Source of the DNA: Beta vulgaris subsp. vulgaris
Lineage: Eukaryota > Streptophyta > Magnoliopsida > Caryophyllales > Amaranthaceae
NCBI RefSeq assembly: GCF_026745355.1
Contig: NC_079206.1
Location: forward strand, 12,506,779 to 12,570,778
Direction of reading: 5' to 3'
Length of the DNA stretch: 64,000 bases
The translations under genes and the position numbers were made by a program. Under the pieces are notes generated by a model. The model did no database searches. It was given only the letters and a program-made list of their open reading frames with translations, and was not told the origin of the DNA. This document shows, one piece after another, positions 48,363-59,833 of this stretch. Within the stretch, counting starts at the first letter, position 1, and every line of letters begins with the position of its first letter.

Positions 48363-48756
48363 TTGAGAAATTTCATCATACACCCGGGTATACCGTGAGC
48401 ATAGTACACCCAAGATTATTTTTTTTCTCATTCGGAATCACCAAAATGAACAAAATGTACTAAAAATGAGAGTTCCAAATGAGCAAACGAACAAAGTGTA
48501 CTAAAAATGAGAGTTCCAAATGAGCAAATGAATGAACTCGTGCCATATTGGCTTGAGCTATGGATTTTTTATATAGACCGAGTCAAGTTTCTGGCCTTTT
48601 ATGATGTCACATATACCTCATCCATTTGATATTAATAGTAATGTTTTGATTTTTACATTATACATACACTTTTATTTAACCATCTATCATGATATTTGTA
48701 CATAAATATATATATAATATATTCACGTAAATTTTTTTTGAAATCTTCTCGATATA

Positions 48757-49004
48757 CTTCCTCCGTTTCCCAATAAGTAAAACACTTCCCTTATTTGGCA
48801 TATTCACAATAAGTGAAACTAAGCTTTAATTGTAAAAAAAATCCACTTTTATTACAAATATGCCATTAAAAAGTGAGAGGGGACCACTACCTATTTGTTT
48901 GATCGTACTCTACTTTATTGTGGTCCCAACTTTTTTCTCTCTCTATATTCCTTGGTATGTGGGTACTTTCTTTATGTTTCACTTATTGTAAAATGAAGGA
49001 AGAA
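48757..49004. mobile_element. Stowaway MITE
   Basis: Ends CTTCCTCCGTTTCCCAATAA and the inverse, TA at 48755-48756 and 49005-49006. D1 at about 38475 shows the empty site GATATATATTTAAT. Confidence 0.85.
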
Positions 49005-49656
49005 TATTTTAAGAACAGTTGGTCTTGTAAGAAACTGCCAAAATTTAATTCAAAATTAGGCGCAGTCTAATCCCAATGTTAATTAAGAAGAGGACGAATC
49101 ACCTAAGTATATTAGCTAGTTGAATCTATTTAGTGATCAATTTAATCCATTTAGTAATCTCATTCATTAATTTATTTAGTGATTGGTTTAATATATTTAG
49201 TGAGTAATTTAATCTGTTTGGTAAGACTGTCAGATTTTATAAAAGAAATTGTTTGTTGTAGTTCGAGATTCAAAGGGTAACAAAGTAAGAAAAGACGACT
49301 AGGATGGTGCTAAATGTATCTGAATTGTTTTGGGTTAAAGCAAGATGTAATGGGCTTGATAACAAAATGTAGCCTTGAGTTCGTCTAATCTATACAAATA
49401 TATTAAAAGGTGTTCCTAACAAAAGAACAGTGTCATGTGACACTCTCCAATATATGTGCCACATGTTTATGATCTCATTAAAAATATTAACATGGATGTG
49501 AGTTTAACCATCAATCTACTACAATTTCAATGTTTAATGTTTCAAAATAAAACATAATAAAGGCTTATAATTTCATTTAAATTGTTATTTTTATCCCCAA
49601 TTCCTTAGAAGTTTTTTTTATTATTAAAAAAGCAACTTATCATGCCATAACATCTA

Positions 49657-50536
49657 CTACATCCGTTTCCTAAAGATCTTCCTTGTTACCGTTACTACAG
49701 ATACCAATGTGAATTAATTTATGTGGGATGTGGGGTAGAGATGTAAATGGATCGGATTCGGGGCGGGTAAAGCGTCACCCGCATCCACCCATCACCCGCA
49801 TCCATCTCCACCCGAATCCATCCATCCATTTGTAACTGGGTTAAACGGATGGATCAGGTGATTAACGGGTGAAATCAAATAGTATTAGGAGAAGAAAGAA
49901 AAATTACTAACAAGAACCACTAATCCATTTATATAATTCTACTTATTATGTAAAATCGTCTCCAAACTAACCATAATCCACATTATTAACATTTATATAC
50001 TTATATTATTATCTTGTAACTTTTGGGCTATAGATTAATAAAGCTGTAAAAATGAAAAAGCCCAAAATTAAAAAAAATATATATATTTTTTAATTTAAAC
50101 GGGTGGCAGATCGGGTGATAAACGGATGATGGGTCGGGTGATGGATGAAAACATATCACCCGAACCCGACCCGCATCCATCACCCGATCATCCGTCGCCC
50201 GACTGTCATCCGTTTAAACCGGGTTTTTCACCCACTTAATATACCGGGTGGAGCGGATGGTCGGGTGATCCACTTGATATTGCCATCTCTAACGTGGGGT
50301 GGGTAAAGTAGGAGATAGAAAGGGGTTAAGATAAATAAACAAATAAAAAGAGGTTAATGTAGGAGAGAGAAGGGGAGTAAAATTGAATTAATAATATAAT
50401 GGTGGACCATATGATAGGGACATGAGAGGGTAAAAAAGGGAAAAAAATTGCAAATAAGGAATAAAGTAAAAGAGGGAAGATCTTTTGGAAACGCACTTAA
50501 ACGGAAAGAGAGAAGATCTTTAGGAAATGAAGGTAG
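49657..50536. mobile_element. Stowaway-type MITE containing a hAT insertion
   Basis: Ends CTACATCCGTTTCCTAAAGA and its inverse, TA at 49655-49656 and 50537-50538. H1 (about 39188) and H3 (about 51505) show the empty site CATCTATCATCCAA. Its relative at 52199-52519 lacks the inner insertion. Confidence 0.87.
49736..50291. mobile_element. hAT-like non-autonomous element
   Basis: 556 bp, ends TAGAGATGTAAATGG and CCATCTCTA inverted, with flanking ATGTGGGG and ACGTGGGG (7 of 8). The interior has ACCCGCATCC and GGGTGATGG words in opposite orientations. No transposase. Confidence 0.8.
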
Positions 50537-50946
50537 TATCATACAATTTTGCACTAAATGATAATTTTCGAAAATCTAATAAAATTAATTATGAAAAATT
50601 TATCAATAATTACATATTTGATAATTGTAACTGACTCAGAGCATCGTCCGAACCAACATACTAATTTTATGTTAATATTAGACCATCTATTTTAATTTGT
50701 GTTTTAAAAATATAAAACATTAAGCATAAAATTGAATCTCAAATCTGGTCTGCCCAACAAACAAATAAGTATATAGGAAACATAGTTGTCTTTCCTTATT
50801 AATTAAAGGTTCCATAATATCTTCTATTATTGCCAAATTTGTGGATACAATTCTTTCACTTTTTGGTTACTACTATGAAACGTGAATTACGTGACTTTTA
50901 GGCGTTCTTAGCAAAGTAACGGTGTCATGTGACACTCTTCAACATA

Positions 50947-51190
50947 CTCCCTCCGTTTCATTTTAATCTACACACTTACATTTTTCACACATGTCAATGC
51001 AAAACTTTGAAAATATATATCTTTAGTTTTGTATTTGTAAAAATTATAAAAAGTACATATTAATAAAATATATGTTATGATGAATCTAACAAAATCTCAC
51101 ATGACTATATTTTCATCCGCGTATCAATCACAAATTAGGGTCAAAGTGAAATTTATGAATAGTGTAATAATTAAAATGAAATGGAGAGAG
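50947..51190. mobile_element. Stowaway MITE
   Basis: 244 bp, ends CTCCCTCCGTTTCATTTTAA and inverse, TA at 50945-50946 and 51191-51192. Empty sites in the other Helitron copies confirm it. Confidence 0.9.
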
Positions 51191-51391
51191 TATGTGTCAT
51201 ATATTTGTGATATCTTTAGAAATATTAACAATGTGTAGCTACTAAGAATTGAACCCATGACCATTGAAATGATATGTGAGAGTTTAATCATCAATCTACT
51301 ACAATTTCAATGTTTAATATTTTAAAATAAAATATAATAAAGTCTTATAATTTCATTAAAATTGTTATTTTTATACCCAATTCCTTAAAAG

Positions 51392-51392
<1 letters not shown>

Positions 51393-51478
<86 letters not shown>
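51393..51478. repeat. (TTA)n microsatellite inside Helitron H3
   Basis: An expansion of the short TTATTATTATTA tract present at the same place in H1 (39128-39142). Confidence 0.92.
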
Positions 51479-51759
51479 GAAAAAAGCAAATTATCATGCC
51501 ATAACATCTATCATCCAATTTTGCACTAGATGAAAAATTTCGAAAAGCTAATAAATTAATTATGAAAAATTTATAAATGATAACAGATTTGATAATCGTA
51601 ACTGACTCGAGACATCGCCCGGTCCAAAATATTAGTGTTATGTTAAAATTAAATCGTCTATTTTAATAATTTATGTTTTAATAATATATAAAACATCAAG
51701 CATAAAATTGAATCTTGAATCTGTCCCAGTGATTTGGCCTGTCAACAAACAAATAAGTA

Positions 51760-51960
51760 ACCAACACATGCTTAGATCAACTGGTAAGGGAGTTGTTCTA
51801 GCTTAACCAGAGGTCTCGAGTTCGAGCCCTGGGAACGCAGCAGAGTGTGTTGGAAGAGCTTCCCCCCCAATTGGGGCCTGACCCAGCTCGAATCCGGATT
51901 AGTCGGGATCCAAAATGGATTTCGGAAACCGGGTATGGTTCAAAAAAAAAAAAAAAAAAA
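51760..51960 (+). mobile_element. tRNA-derived SINE
   Basis: About 200 bp. Box A TTAGATCAACTGGTAAG (51772-51788) and box B GAGTTCGAGCC (51819-51828) form a Pol III promoter. There is an unrelated body (CCCCCAATTGGGGCC, GGATTTCGGAAACC) and a 19-base A tail. Target duplication CAAATAAGTA at 51750-51759 and 51961-51970 is perfect. The intact boxes and tail suggest a recent copy. Confidence 0.93.
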
Positions 51961-52198
51961 CAAATAAGTACATAGGCCAGAAATATAGTTGTCTTCTCTT
52001 ATCAAGCAAAGGTACAATAATATCTTCTATTATTGCCAAATTTGTGGATACAATTACACTTATTGGTTACTACTATGAAACATGAATTACGTGACTCTTA
52101 TTACTAGCTTAATTCATCAAATTTAAGTTAGGATTAATATGAAAAATACATTTCCGTACCTGAGAATATTATAAATATATGAAATATGTCTATCTATA

Positions 52199-52519
52199 CT
52201 TCTCCCCCCGTTTCCTAAAGATCTTCCCTCTTTCCGTTTAAGTGCGTTTCCAAAAGATCTTCCCTCTTTTACTTATTCCTTATTTGGAATTTTTTTTTTT
52301 CCTTTTTTACCCTTTCATGTCCCTATCATGTGGTCCAACATTACATTATTAATTTAATTTTACTTTATTTCTCTCTCCTACTTTAACCCTTTTTTATTTG
52401 TTTATTTATCTTTCCCCTTTCTCTCTCCTACTTTACCGACCCTATTACCCCACACAAATAGATCCTCCTTGGTATTTGTAGGAACAGTAACAAGGAAGAT
52501 CTTTAGGAAACGGAGGAAG
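52199..52519. mobile_element. Stowaway-type MITE
   Basis: 321 bp with ends CTTCTCCCCCCGTTTCC and GGAAACGGAGGAAG, TA at 52197-52198 and 52520-52521. Each end carries a TCCTAAAGATCTTCC subterminal word shared with 49657-50536. Confidence 0.87.
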
Positions 52520-52589
52520 TAGACTATAAGATAAAATATTGTTTTTGCATGCGATGTAACACCCCAAAATTCCACTTTATTATAATAAA

Positions 52590-53096
52590 CTAGTATTTTG
52601 GCCTGAACGATACCCCGATCGGTTACAATTATCAAATATAGTATTATATGTAAATTTCATAATTGATTTTATTAGCTTTTCGTAATATTTTGTCGAGTGC
52701 AAAATTGAAAAATGGACATTATGGCATGATGAGATGAATTGTTAAAAAAAACTTCTAAGTTGGGGATAAAAATAACAATTTCAGTACAATATAATTAGAG
52801 TAAAAGAATGTTATTACTTGATAAAAAAATTAGGGATCAAAATTTTTGTCTATATTCTTATGATTACATATAATTATAAGACTTTATTATGTTTTACTTT
52901 GAAATATTAAGCATTAAAATTAGTGGATTAGTGGTTAAACACTCACATTTCGTTTCAAAGTTCTTTTGTTCGAATCCTAGTAATTACACATGGTTAATAT
53001 TTTTTTAATGAGATTATGAACATGTGTATTAGAAGCTTGAGAAGAGTGACATGTGGCACCATTCCTTTGATAAAAATGTCTTTTAATATATTATGA
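52590..53096 (-). mobile_element. Helitron H5 (minus strand)
   Basis: The CTAG 3' end is at 52590-52593 on the plus strand with a CCGATCGG hairpin region just inside; the 5' end TCATAATATATTAAAAG is at 53096. The plus strand has the best preserved tRNA-like boxes of the family: TGGATTAGTGGTTAA (52925-52939) and GTTCGAATCC (52968-52977). Confidence 0.72.
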
Positions 53097-53537
53097 AATA
53101 TTATTTTTTCATACGATATAACACCCCAAAATTCCACTTTATTATAATAAATATCATTCTAAATAAAATAACACAACGGAAGTATTTAACTCAAAATAAT
53201 TAATACGCAAGTTCCCCTAAAAAAAATACCCGAAAACCCTTTGCTAGCTAAGTCCCCTTACTCAAATATCATTAATCCAAAGTTTCAAACTTATGAAATT
53301 AAGAAGAATACAAAATTTGATAGAAATAAAATGAATTTCAACTCCAATAGCTAACTCCCATGTATAAAACTTGTCGGCTGTTACTAACATGAAATATGGA
53401 TCATCATAGTCTCATAGAACATGCAATCAAACACAATGAACTAGTCAGCTAATATTGCGTACTTACCCAAACTAGTAGTAGAATATAAAGCCTAAATATG
53501 ACACTAAAAAACTGTAAACAACATATCATGCTTGACT
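53097..53537 (+). repeat. LTR-like start, diverged
   Basis: ATAACACCCCAAAATTCCAC then ACACAACGGAAG resembles the start layout of the gypsy B LTR. The first about 55 bp are also present before H5 at 52533-52589. No coding domain; probably an old LTR fragment. Confidence 0.5.
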
Positions 53538-53660
53538 TTGACTCCACAACTTTTATTAGGATTGGCATAAGATGGGATGATCATTTTAATATCTACTAGA
53601 ACCTTACTTTCAGTCAATGTTGACACTGGGAGTGCCATATTGGCTTTGGCATTAGAATTT
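53538..53660 (-). pseudogene. Sulfotransferase 5' fragment 3
   Basis: Minus-strand remnant with the GGGAGTGCCAT start region (ATG at about 53632) and codons up to about 35, followed on the right by the same upstream DNA (ATTGGGTTGAGTGTATGG) as the other copies. More diverged than fragments 1 and 2. Confidence 0.75.
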
Positions 53661-53822
53661 TTCTTTGATAGATTGGGTTGAGTGTATGGCCTTTTTTTAA
53701 TAATGTCACTGTATATCTCCTCCGTTTGATAGTAGTAATAAATGTTTGGATTTTTACACTATTCGTACACTCTTATTTGATCATCTATCATGATTTATAA
53801 ATATATATTTGTGTATGGAGGC

Positions 53823-54334
53823 TGACTAAGTTTCATACCGGTTTAACTAGACCGGAATACACTGATGTGGTCACACATGTTTTCTACAGAACCGTTGACT
53901 TCGTCATACCGGTTCTATTGAGATGCCTTACCGATATCATTTTACGGGCCTATTGCCAATGGTTTGGGCTTGATCCAGTTCTATCTATCAGCGCCTACGG
54001 GCCTAGAGATAGATTTTGTATACAAGATAAGAGTATATCCTAAGGGAATATACATGGAATATCCCCCATGAATACAGGGCCCAACCTGTATGCGGGCCTA
54101 TCCGGGTTCCTATAAATACCCCGTTGATCTGAGTCATAAGGTACGTCCACGAATCCCAAGAATCTATACTTGAGACCTACCGGTTTACCCATAACTGACT
54201 TAGGCATCGTAGCGGCGTTCCTCGGATCAACTCCCGGGGCTAGTTTACGTGTTCTCTCTTGCAGAAATTGGAACCGGCTTGATTGACTATAGACATCCCG
54301 GTTCGTACCCTAAAACTTGTCCCATACCGGAACA
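53823..54334 (+). repeat. 5' LTR of the Tat element
   Basis: About 510 bp, ends CCGGAACA. The start is TGACTAAG at 53823 or TGTATGG at 53812; no second LTR is available to decide. It is rich in ACCGGTT words. Confidence 0.78.
54111..54117 (+). promoter_or_regulatory. TATA box in Tat LTR
   Basis: TATAAAT preceded by GGGTTCC and followed by ACCCCGTTGAT; about 220 bp before the LTR end. Confidence 0.7.
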
Positions 54335-54335
54335 A

Positions 54336-54355
54336 TTGGCGCTAGAAGGAGGGGC
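54336..54355 (+). other. Primer binding site of the Tat element
   Basis: TTGGCGCTAGAAGGAGGGGC lies directly after the LTR. It is not initiator tRNA-Met; the matching tRNA was not determined. Confidence 0.75.
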
Positions 54356-54404
54356 GAACAATACCTTGTAGTCTAAGCCATCTCTTGCAAACAAACCAAC
54401 CCTC

Positions 54405-55501
54405 ATGGATCCTAATCAGCAATTTGGGATGCCGGAAACTGATGAAAACAATGTGCCTATTGAGAAAACTCCCCCAGGATTCTCAACTCCGCTGCCGGTC
54501 GCACGACAAGGTCGATCGCCTACTGACGAAGGGAGGAAAACTCCTGAGACTCCTCAAGAGAACATCTTCCATACCCTGCAGCATATGTTCACCCTAGAAC
54601 AACTACGGAGTGCCGCAGAAGTTTTCCAAGCCATGGCAAGCCATACCCCACCGACCGGTCGGCTCGCCAAGCGACCTCTGAGCAAAGCCCACATCCCAGT
54701 GAGAAAGCTTCGTTCACTGGGGATGGGCCGACAGGGAGAACGAGGCCGGAATGACTAGGATCAGGTGGCCAACTCTAAGACTCCCACTTAGCATATGGGA
54801 GAATAAGAGGATGAAGAAGAAGCTCAGGACACAGAGGTCCAGCAGCAGTCCTCTCATCTAAGGAAAGGAAGTGAATATAGGCGAAGAGCGCCGGTATCCT
54901 TGCGGAATTCACCATTTTCCACTGCTATTCTCCAAGAGCCTATGGAGAAAATCAAGATGCCGACATGTAAGTATGACGGTAAGACTGACCCGGAAGATCA
55001 TATATCGGCCTATGAGGGGCACATGCTGCTATACACCGACACTGACTTAGTATGGTGCAAAGTGTTCGCCTCTACACTAACTGGACTAGGCCAGATCTGG
55101 TTCAAGAGCATACCACTAGCAACAGTTTTTGACTTCCGCCAGCTTACATTAATGTTTGTTACACACTTTGTTAGTAACAAGCGCAGGGACAAGACCACCA
55201 GTGAGCTAATGTCGGTCAAGCAGGGGAGACAGAAAGTCTAAGGGACTATGTTGGGCATTTCAACGCAGAAGCTGTCACTATCCCTACTCTCTAGCAGGAA
55301 GTGGTCGTCCTAGCTCTCATGACGGGCCTAAAGGAAGGAACTCCATTCGGAAGCTATTTGGGCCGAAAAAAGCTAACAAGTCTTACAGAGGTTCTAGGCA
55401 AGGCATATGACTTCATCCGGGGGGAATTTGACAAATCGTCAAATACTAAAAGGTCTGCAGCAGAGGAGAAAGATAAGGAAAAAGACCGCAAGGATGATTA
55501 A
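54405..55501 (+). pseudogene. Tat element gag
   Basis: The N-terminal frame 54405-54758 starts MDPNQQFGMPETDENN. It is followed, after stops, by the gag core 54900-55241 (KIMPTCKYDGKTDPEDHI-like region, WFKSIPLATVFDFRQL), a stop at 55241, and the C-terminal 55301-55501 (LGKAYDFIRGE, then a charged tail). Typical Tat gag order, broken at least three times. Confidence 0.87.
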
Positions 55502-55555
55502 TACCGGAAGGACAAGAAGTCGGACACCTCCAATAAAAGAGAGGAAAGTAACTCC

Positions 55556-56902
55556 GTGAAGAAGGGCCATGAAGGTCGACCTGATAAGTACCACAACTAC
55601 ACTCCTCTCACGACATCCCGCGCTCAGATATACGAGTTGCATAAAGATGATGACAAGTGGCGTAGGCCTAGGAAGATGTACTACAAAGGCCAGGATAAAT
55701 CGAAGTGGTGCGAGTTTCACAGGTATTACGGTCACATAACCTTAGACTGCAAAGACCTTAAGGACAGGATCGAAGACCTCATTAAAAGAGGATACTTCAC
55801 CCAATACCAAGCGAGGATTGACCGAAAATCTCCATCTAGAGAAGATGAAAACGGCAACAGAAAGCCAGTGAAAGACAAGATCACTGAAATCCATGTTATC
55901 ACTGGAGGGCCGACAAGAGGTGGAAGCATACACGGTGCTAAAGCAAGCCTGAAAAAAGTAAGGCACCAGGTGAACTACCACAACGCAGGGAAATGGTCGA
56001 CACCTCCAGCCATGCCAGCTGTGGCCTTTACGTTGGAGGACGTCAGGGGCTTTGTCTACCCCCATGACGATCCCTTGGTAGTATCTCTGCAGATATCAAC
56101 CGCAATGGTTCATCGCGTACTGGTAGATGGAAGAAGCTCTGCCAATATACTGTATACGGAGACATTCGAAAAAATGGGCTTCGACACCGCATGTCTGAAG
56201 CCGGTCTCATATCCGGTTATCGGTTTCAAAGGGGAATCTGTCGTCCCGGAAGGAACCATCACGCTGGCCGTAAAACTGGGGGAAGGTTCTCATTCCAGGG
56301 ACCTGATAGTGGAATTCCTTGTTGTAGACGACCCGGCAGCGTACAATGCCATCATCGGACGACCTCTGATTCATGACGCCCAAGATGTGGTATCTACTTA
56401 CCACCTTACAATGGTTTATACCTCCAATGACGGTAACCCCGAGAAGCTCAGGGGAAACCAGGAATCGGCCAGGGCCTGCTACCTGACCGCTCTCAGGCAC
56501 TCCGATCATAAACGTCCTGCCGACACGCCGCCATCAGAGCGAAAGAGACGAAGACTGGAGAATAATGCCAAAAAAGAAGATCTGTCAATGGAGAATTTCG
56601 AGGGAAAGCCGGCAGATCAGCCGAGACCTAGCCTAGAAGGAGAGACGGAGGAAGTAAGCTTAGAACAGGACAGGCCGGAAAGAACTGTGAAAATTGGAGC
56701 AGATTTAGCAGAAGAGGTTAAGGTTAACCTAATTTCTTTACTAAGGGGTCACGTCGACATCTTCGCTTTCTCTGCGGATGAGATGCCAGGCATCGACCCG
56801 GAGTTCATGGTACACCGGCTGAATGTCAATGAAGATGTCAGGCCGGTAAAACAAAAGAAGCGAAATTTCTCCAGTGAGAAAAATGCAGCCATCAAAGAGT
56901 AG
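55556..56902 (+). pseudogene. Tat element gag C-terminus and aspartic protease
   Basis: A zinc-finger-like CEFHRYYGHITLDCKDL lies at about 55710-55760. The protease active-site region LVDGRSSANILY follows at about 56122, where the usual D-x-G-S/T triad reads D-G-R-S, so the catalytic glycine is altered. AYNAIIGRPLIHDAQ is the second protease hallmark. It runs on into the RT N-terminus (FSADEMPGIDPEFMVHRLNV) and stops at TAG 56900. Confidence 0.88.
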
Positions 56903-57802
56903 GTGGACAAGCTGCTGGCAGCAGACTTCATTGAGCCCTGCGACTACCTTGAGTGGCTTGCCAACGTAGTCATGGTGAAGAAGGCAAACGGGTCCTGGCG
57001 GATGTGCGTCGACTTTACTGACCTCAACAAAGCTTGTCCCAAGGACTGCTACCCTCTGCCCAGAATAGACCAGCTGGTGGACTCCACTAGCGGTCACGCC
57101 TTACTGAGCTTCATGGACGCTTTCTCTGGTTATCATCAGATCAGCCTGGTAGAGTCCGATAGAAACAAAGCGGCCTTCATCACGGAAGTTGGGATCTATG
57201 CATACAAAGCCATGTCTTTCGGGCTCAAAAATGCCGGTGCCACTTATCAAAAATTAGTGGACAAGATTTTCGAGCACCAAAAAGGCCGGAATGTAGAGGT
57301 ATACGTCGACGATAGTATAGTGAAAAGCCTAACAGAGGAAGAGCACGTTGTCGACCTGGAGGAAACCTTCGCCACGCTCCGGCAGCATCAGATGAAGCTG
57401 AACCCCAAAAAATGCGTGTTCGGGGTGAGATCCGGCAAGTTACTGGGTTCATGGTAAGTGAAAGAGGCATAGACGCCAACCGTGACAAAGTTAAGGCCAT
57501 CAGCGACCTCCCGGAGCCAAAGAGCATCCGGGACATTCAAAGGCTGACAGGAAGGATGGCGGCCCTCACCAGGTTTGTCTCCAAGTCAGCTGAAAAAGCC
57601 TTGTCGTTCTTCAAAATCCTTAGAGGAAACAAGAAATTTGAGGGGGGACGAGCAGAAGCAAACCTTCGAGGAAGAGAAAGCGCATTTCAAAAAGCTGCCA
57701 ATAATAACCCGGCCAGACCTGGTAGACAAACTGCAGCTCTACGTCTCGGTATCTGAGAAGACGGTAACAGCTGTGTTACTAGTAAACAAGAAAGGGCAGT
57801 AG
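56903..57802 (+). pseudogene. Tat element reverse transcriptase
   Basis: RT motifs WRMCVDFTDLNKACPKD, LLSFMDAFSGYHQI, MSFGLKNAGATYQ and the catalytic VEVYVDDSIVKS are in one frame to 57457. After a frameshift the RT thumb follows (RDIQRLTGRMAALTRF), then PDLVDKLQLYVSVSE at the start of RNase H. Confidence 0.9.
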
Positions 57803-58620
57803 AACCCCATATACTTCGTAAGCCATGTATTGACTGGGGCAGAGCAGAGATACGAGCTATTGGAGAAGATGGCATATGCCGTCTTGACCGCGGCAAGGAA
57901 ACTGAGGCCATATTTCGACTCCCATACCGTCCAGGTGCTCACTAATCAACCTCTAGAAAAAGCTCTCCACAAGCTCGATACAACCGACAGACTCCTTAAG
58001 TGGGCAATAGAACTCTCCGAGTTTGACATCGAATACTTGCCCCGTACAACCATCAAAGCCCAAGCGCTGGCCGACTTCATTGTCGAAACCACTTACACAG
58101 AATCGTTAGAATCAATCGGTATCTGGAAAATAGAGGTCGATGGTTCAGCGGCCCAGAGTGGAGATGGCGTAGGAGAGGTAATGACATCTCTAGAGGGGGA
58201 CATCTTTGAATACGCCATAAGGTTTGGCTTCAAGGCGTCGAATAACGAGGCAGAATACGAAGCAGTCCTAGCCGGACTAAGTCTGAGCATTGCGGTTGGG
58301 GCCAAAAAAATCCTCATGACCACAGACTCGCAGCTGGTATCGAGCCAGATTGAGGGAACCTATGAAGCCCTATGAAGCCCGGGAGCCGGTTATGCAGAAG
58401 TATCTCAGCAAGGTGAAGAGCATGACAGCCGGGTTGCAGAGCTTTGAGGTCCAACTGGTACCGAGAATAGAAAACATGGTGGCAAGCTTGCGTGTTAGTG
58501 ACAAGAAGCGAAGTGTCATGGTGGAGACTTTGGGGGAGCGAAGCATAGACACTCCAGCACTGGACGTCAACACCGTAAGCCAAAGCCCGGAGTGGTACGA
58601 CGGCATAATGGCCTACAAAC
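57803..58620 (+). pseudogene. Tat element RNase H and second (archaeal-type) RNase H
   Basis: Gypsy RNase H features: GAEQRYELLEKMAYAV, HTVQVLTNQPL and LADFIVE. The added archaeal-type RNase H starts WKIEVDGSAAQSGDG and has NNEAEYEAVLAGL and TTDSQLVSSQI, the acidic catalytic set (D, E, D). A 10-bp tandem duplication of CTATGAAGCC at 58359-58378 causes the frameshift in the middle of this domain. Dual RNase H is a Tat hallmark. Confidence 0.88.
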
Positions 58621-59833
58621 TGACAGGTACCCTCCCAGAGGAGAAGATAGCTGCCAAAAAGCTCAAAAGGGACTCATCTTGGTACTGTATCTTTCAAGGC
58701 CAGTTGTACAAAAAAGGGTTCTCACTCCCTCTACTAAGGTGTGTAACGGCCTATGAGGCCATTAAAATAATAGAAGAGATTCATGAAGGAATCTGTGGGA
58801 ATCATATCGGGTGGGAAGGCACTGGCACTAAAAGCATTAAGGGTAGGCTTTTACTGGCCAAGTATGTTGGCGGACGCCCAGACTTACGTCAAGAAGTGCG
58901 ACAAGTGTGAACAGTTCGCACCAGTAATAAACCAGCCGGCAAACGATCTGCAGCCAATCCTGAACCCAATCCCTTTCGCTCAGTGGGGGATGGACATAAT
59001 AGGACCTTTCACACCGACATCTGGGGGAAGAAAGTTCCTAATCGTGGGTATTGACTACTTCACAAAATGGATTGAGCGAGGCAGAACCAACTGCTAAGAT
59101 AACGGCTAACCAGGTGAAGAAATTCATCTGGCAAAACATCATCACCAGGTTCGGGATCCCTATGGGAATAGTAATGGACCATGGCGTCCAGTTCGATTGC
59201 AGCCCCATAAGAGACTTCCTGCGGCCATACAGCATCAAGTTCGCCTACTCCTCGGTTTGCCATCCCCAGAGCAACGGGCAAGCAGAAGCCGCCAACAAGC
59301 AGATCCTCAATGCACTCAAGAAGAGGTTGGATGAACTGAAAGAAGCATGGGCAGACATGGTCCCAGCCATATTATGGTCCAACAGGACCACGGAGAAGGA
59401 GGCTACCGACGAAACACGTTTCAGACTGGCCTTCGGGGTGGAGGCGGTGCTGCCGGTAGAAGTGGGTCTGCCCAACTGGCGAATCTTAAACAATGACCCT
59501 GTGCTGAACGGACAACTACATAAAAAAGACCTATATCTTCTACCAGAAGTCAGGTTAGCAGCTGAGCTGTTGTCGGCAGCATATAAGGACCGGATAAGCA
59601 AGGCCTACAATAAGCGAGTACGAAGCCGTCCAATTTCCAAAGGAGACTTCGTACTCAGGCGCACGACGGCGACTGGAAAAGCACATGTGGACGGAAAGCT
59701 TACCGCAAATTGGGAAGGCCCATATTTGGTCAAAGAAGAAATCGTGTCCGGGTCTTACCGGCTGGAGGACATGTTGGGCAATCTCCTGAAGAATAGCTGG
59801 AACGCTAGTGTCCTCAAGAGATACTATGTGTAG
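58621..59833 (+). pseudogene. Tat element integrase
   Basis: Zinc-binding H and C residues appear as HEGICGNHIG and CDKCEQFAP; the latter is in another frame. Catalytic core: WGMDIIGPF, IVMDHGVQFD (the usual second D retained) and HPQSNGQAEAANKQIL with E. The C-terminal region LVKEEIVSGSYRL and final LLKNSWNASVLKRYYV end at 59833. At least two frameshifts (about 58850 and 59080). Confidence 0.9.

Larger units (their letters stand above)
49389..50664 (+). mobile_element. Helitron H2, interrupted by nested MITEs
   Basis: Starts TCTATACAAATATATTAAAA and ends CTAA at 50661-50664; orthologous position to H1 in the duplicated block. The continuity of the host Helitron across 49657-50536 is clear from H1. 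Confidence 0.83.
44493..50840. repeat. Duplicated block D2
   Basis: Second copy of D1 (33026-39490). It starts abruptly inside the sulfotransferase coding sequence at GGGTGACTAAGACC. It carries insertions absent from D1: a hAT-like element (45152-45801), a Stowaway (48757-49004), and a Stowaway with a nested hAT (49657-50536). Confidence 0.85.
50899..51634 (+). mobile_element. Helitron H3, degraded, interrupted by a Stowaway and a microsatellite
   Basis: Similar to H1 from AGGCGTTCTTAGCAAAG to the ACATCGCCCGG hairpin remnant. Terminal CTRR mutated (ATTAG). Confidence 0.7.

Noticed and set aside
51370..51480. CRISPR-like or satellite array
   Set aside because: It is a plain TTA microsatellite; no spacers and no repeat-spacer pattern. 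Other short tandem regions in the window also lack this pattern.
57225..59601. Minus-strand ORFs of about 60-120 codons opposite the Tat pol region
   Set aside because: They mirror the coding strand of RT and integrase and show no family motifs; only the ORF chain from 63120 to 60737 has real domain and splice support.
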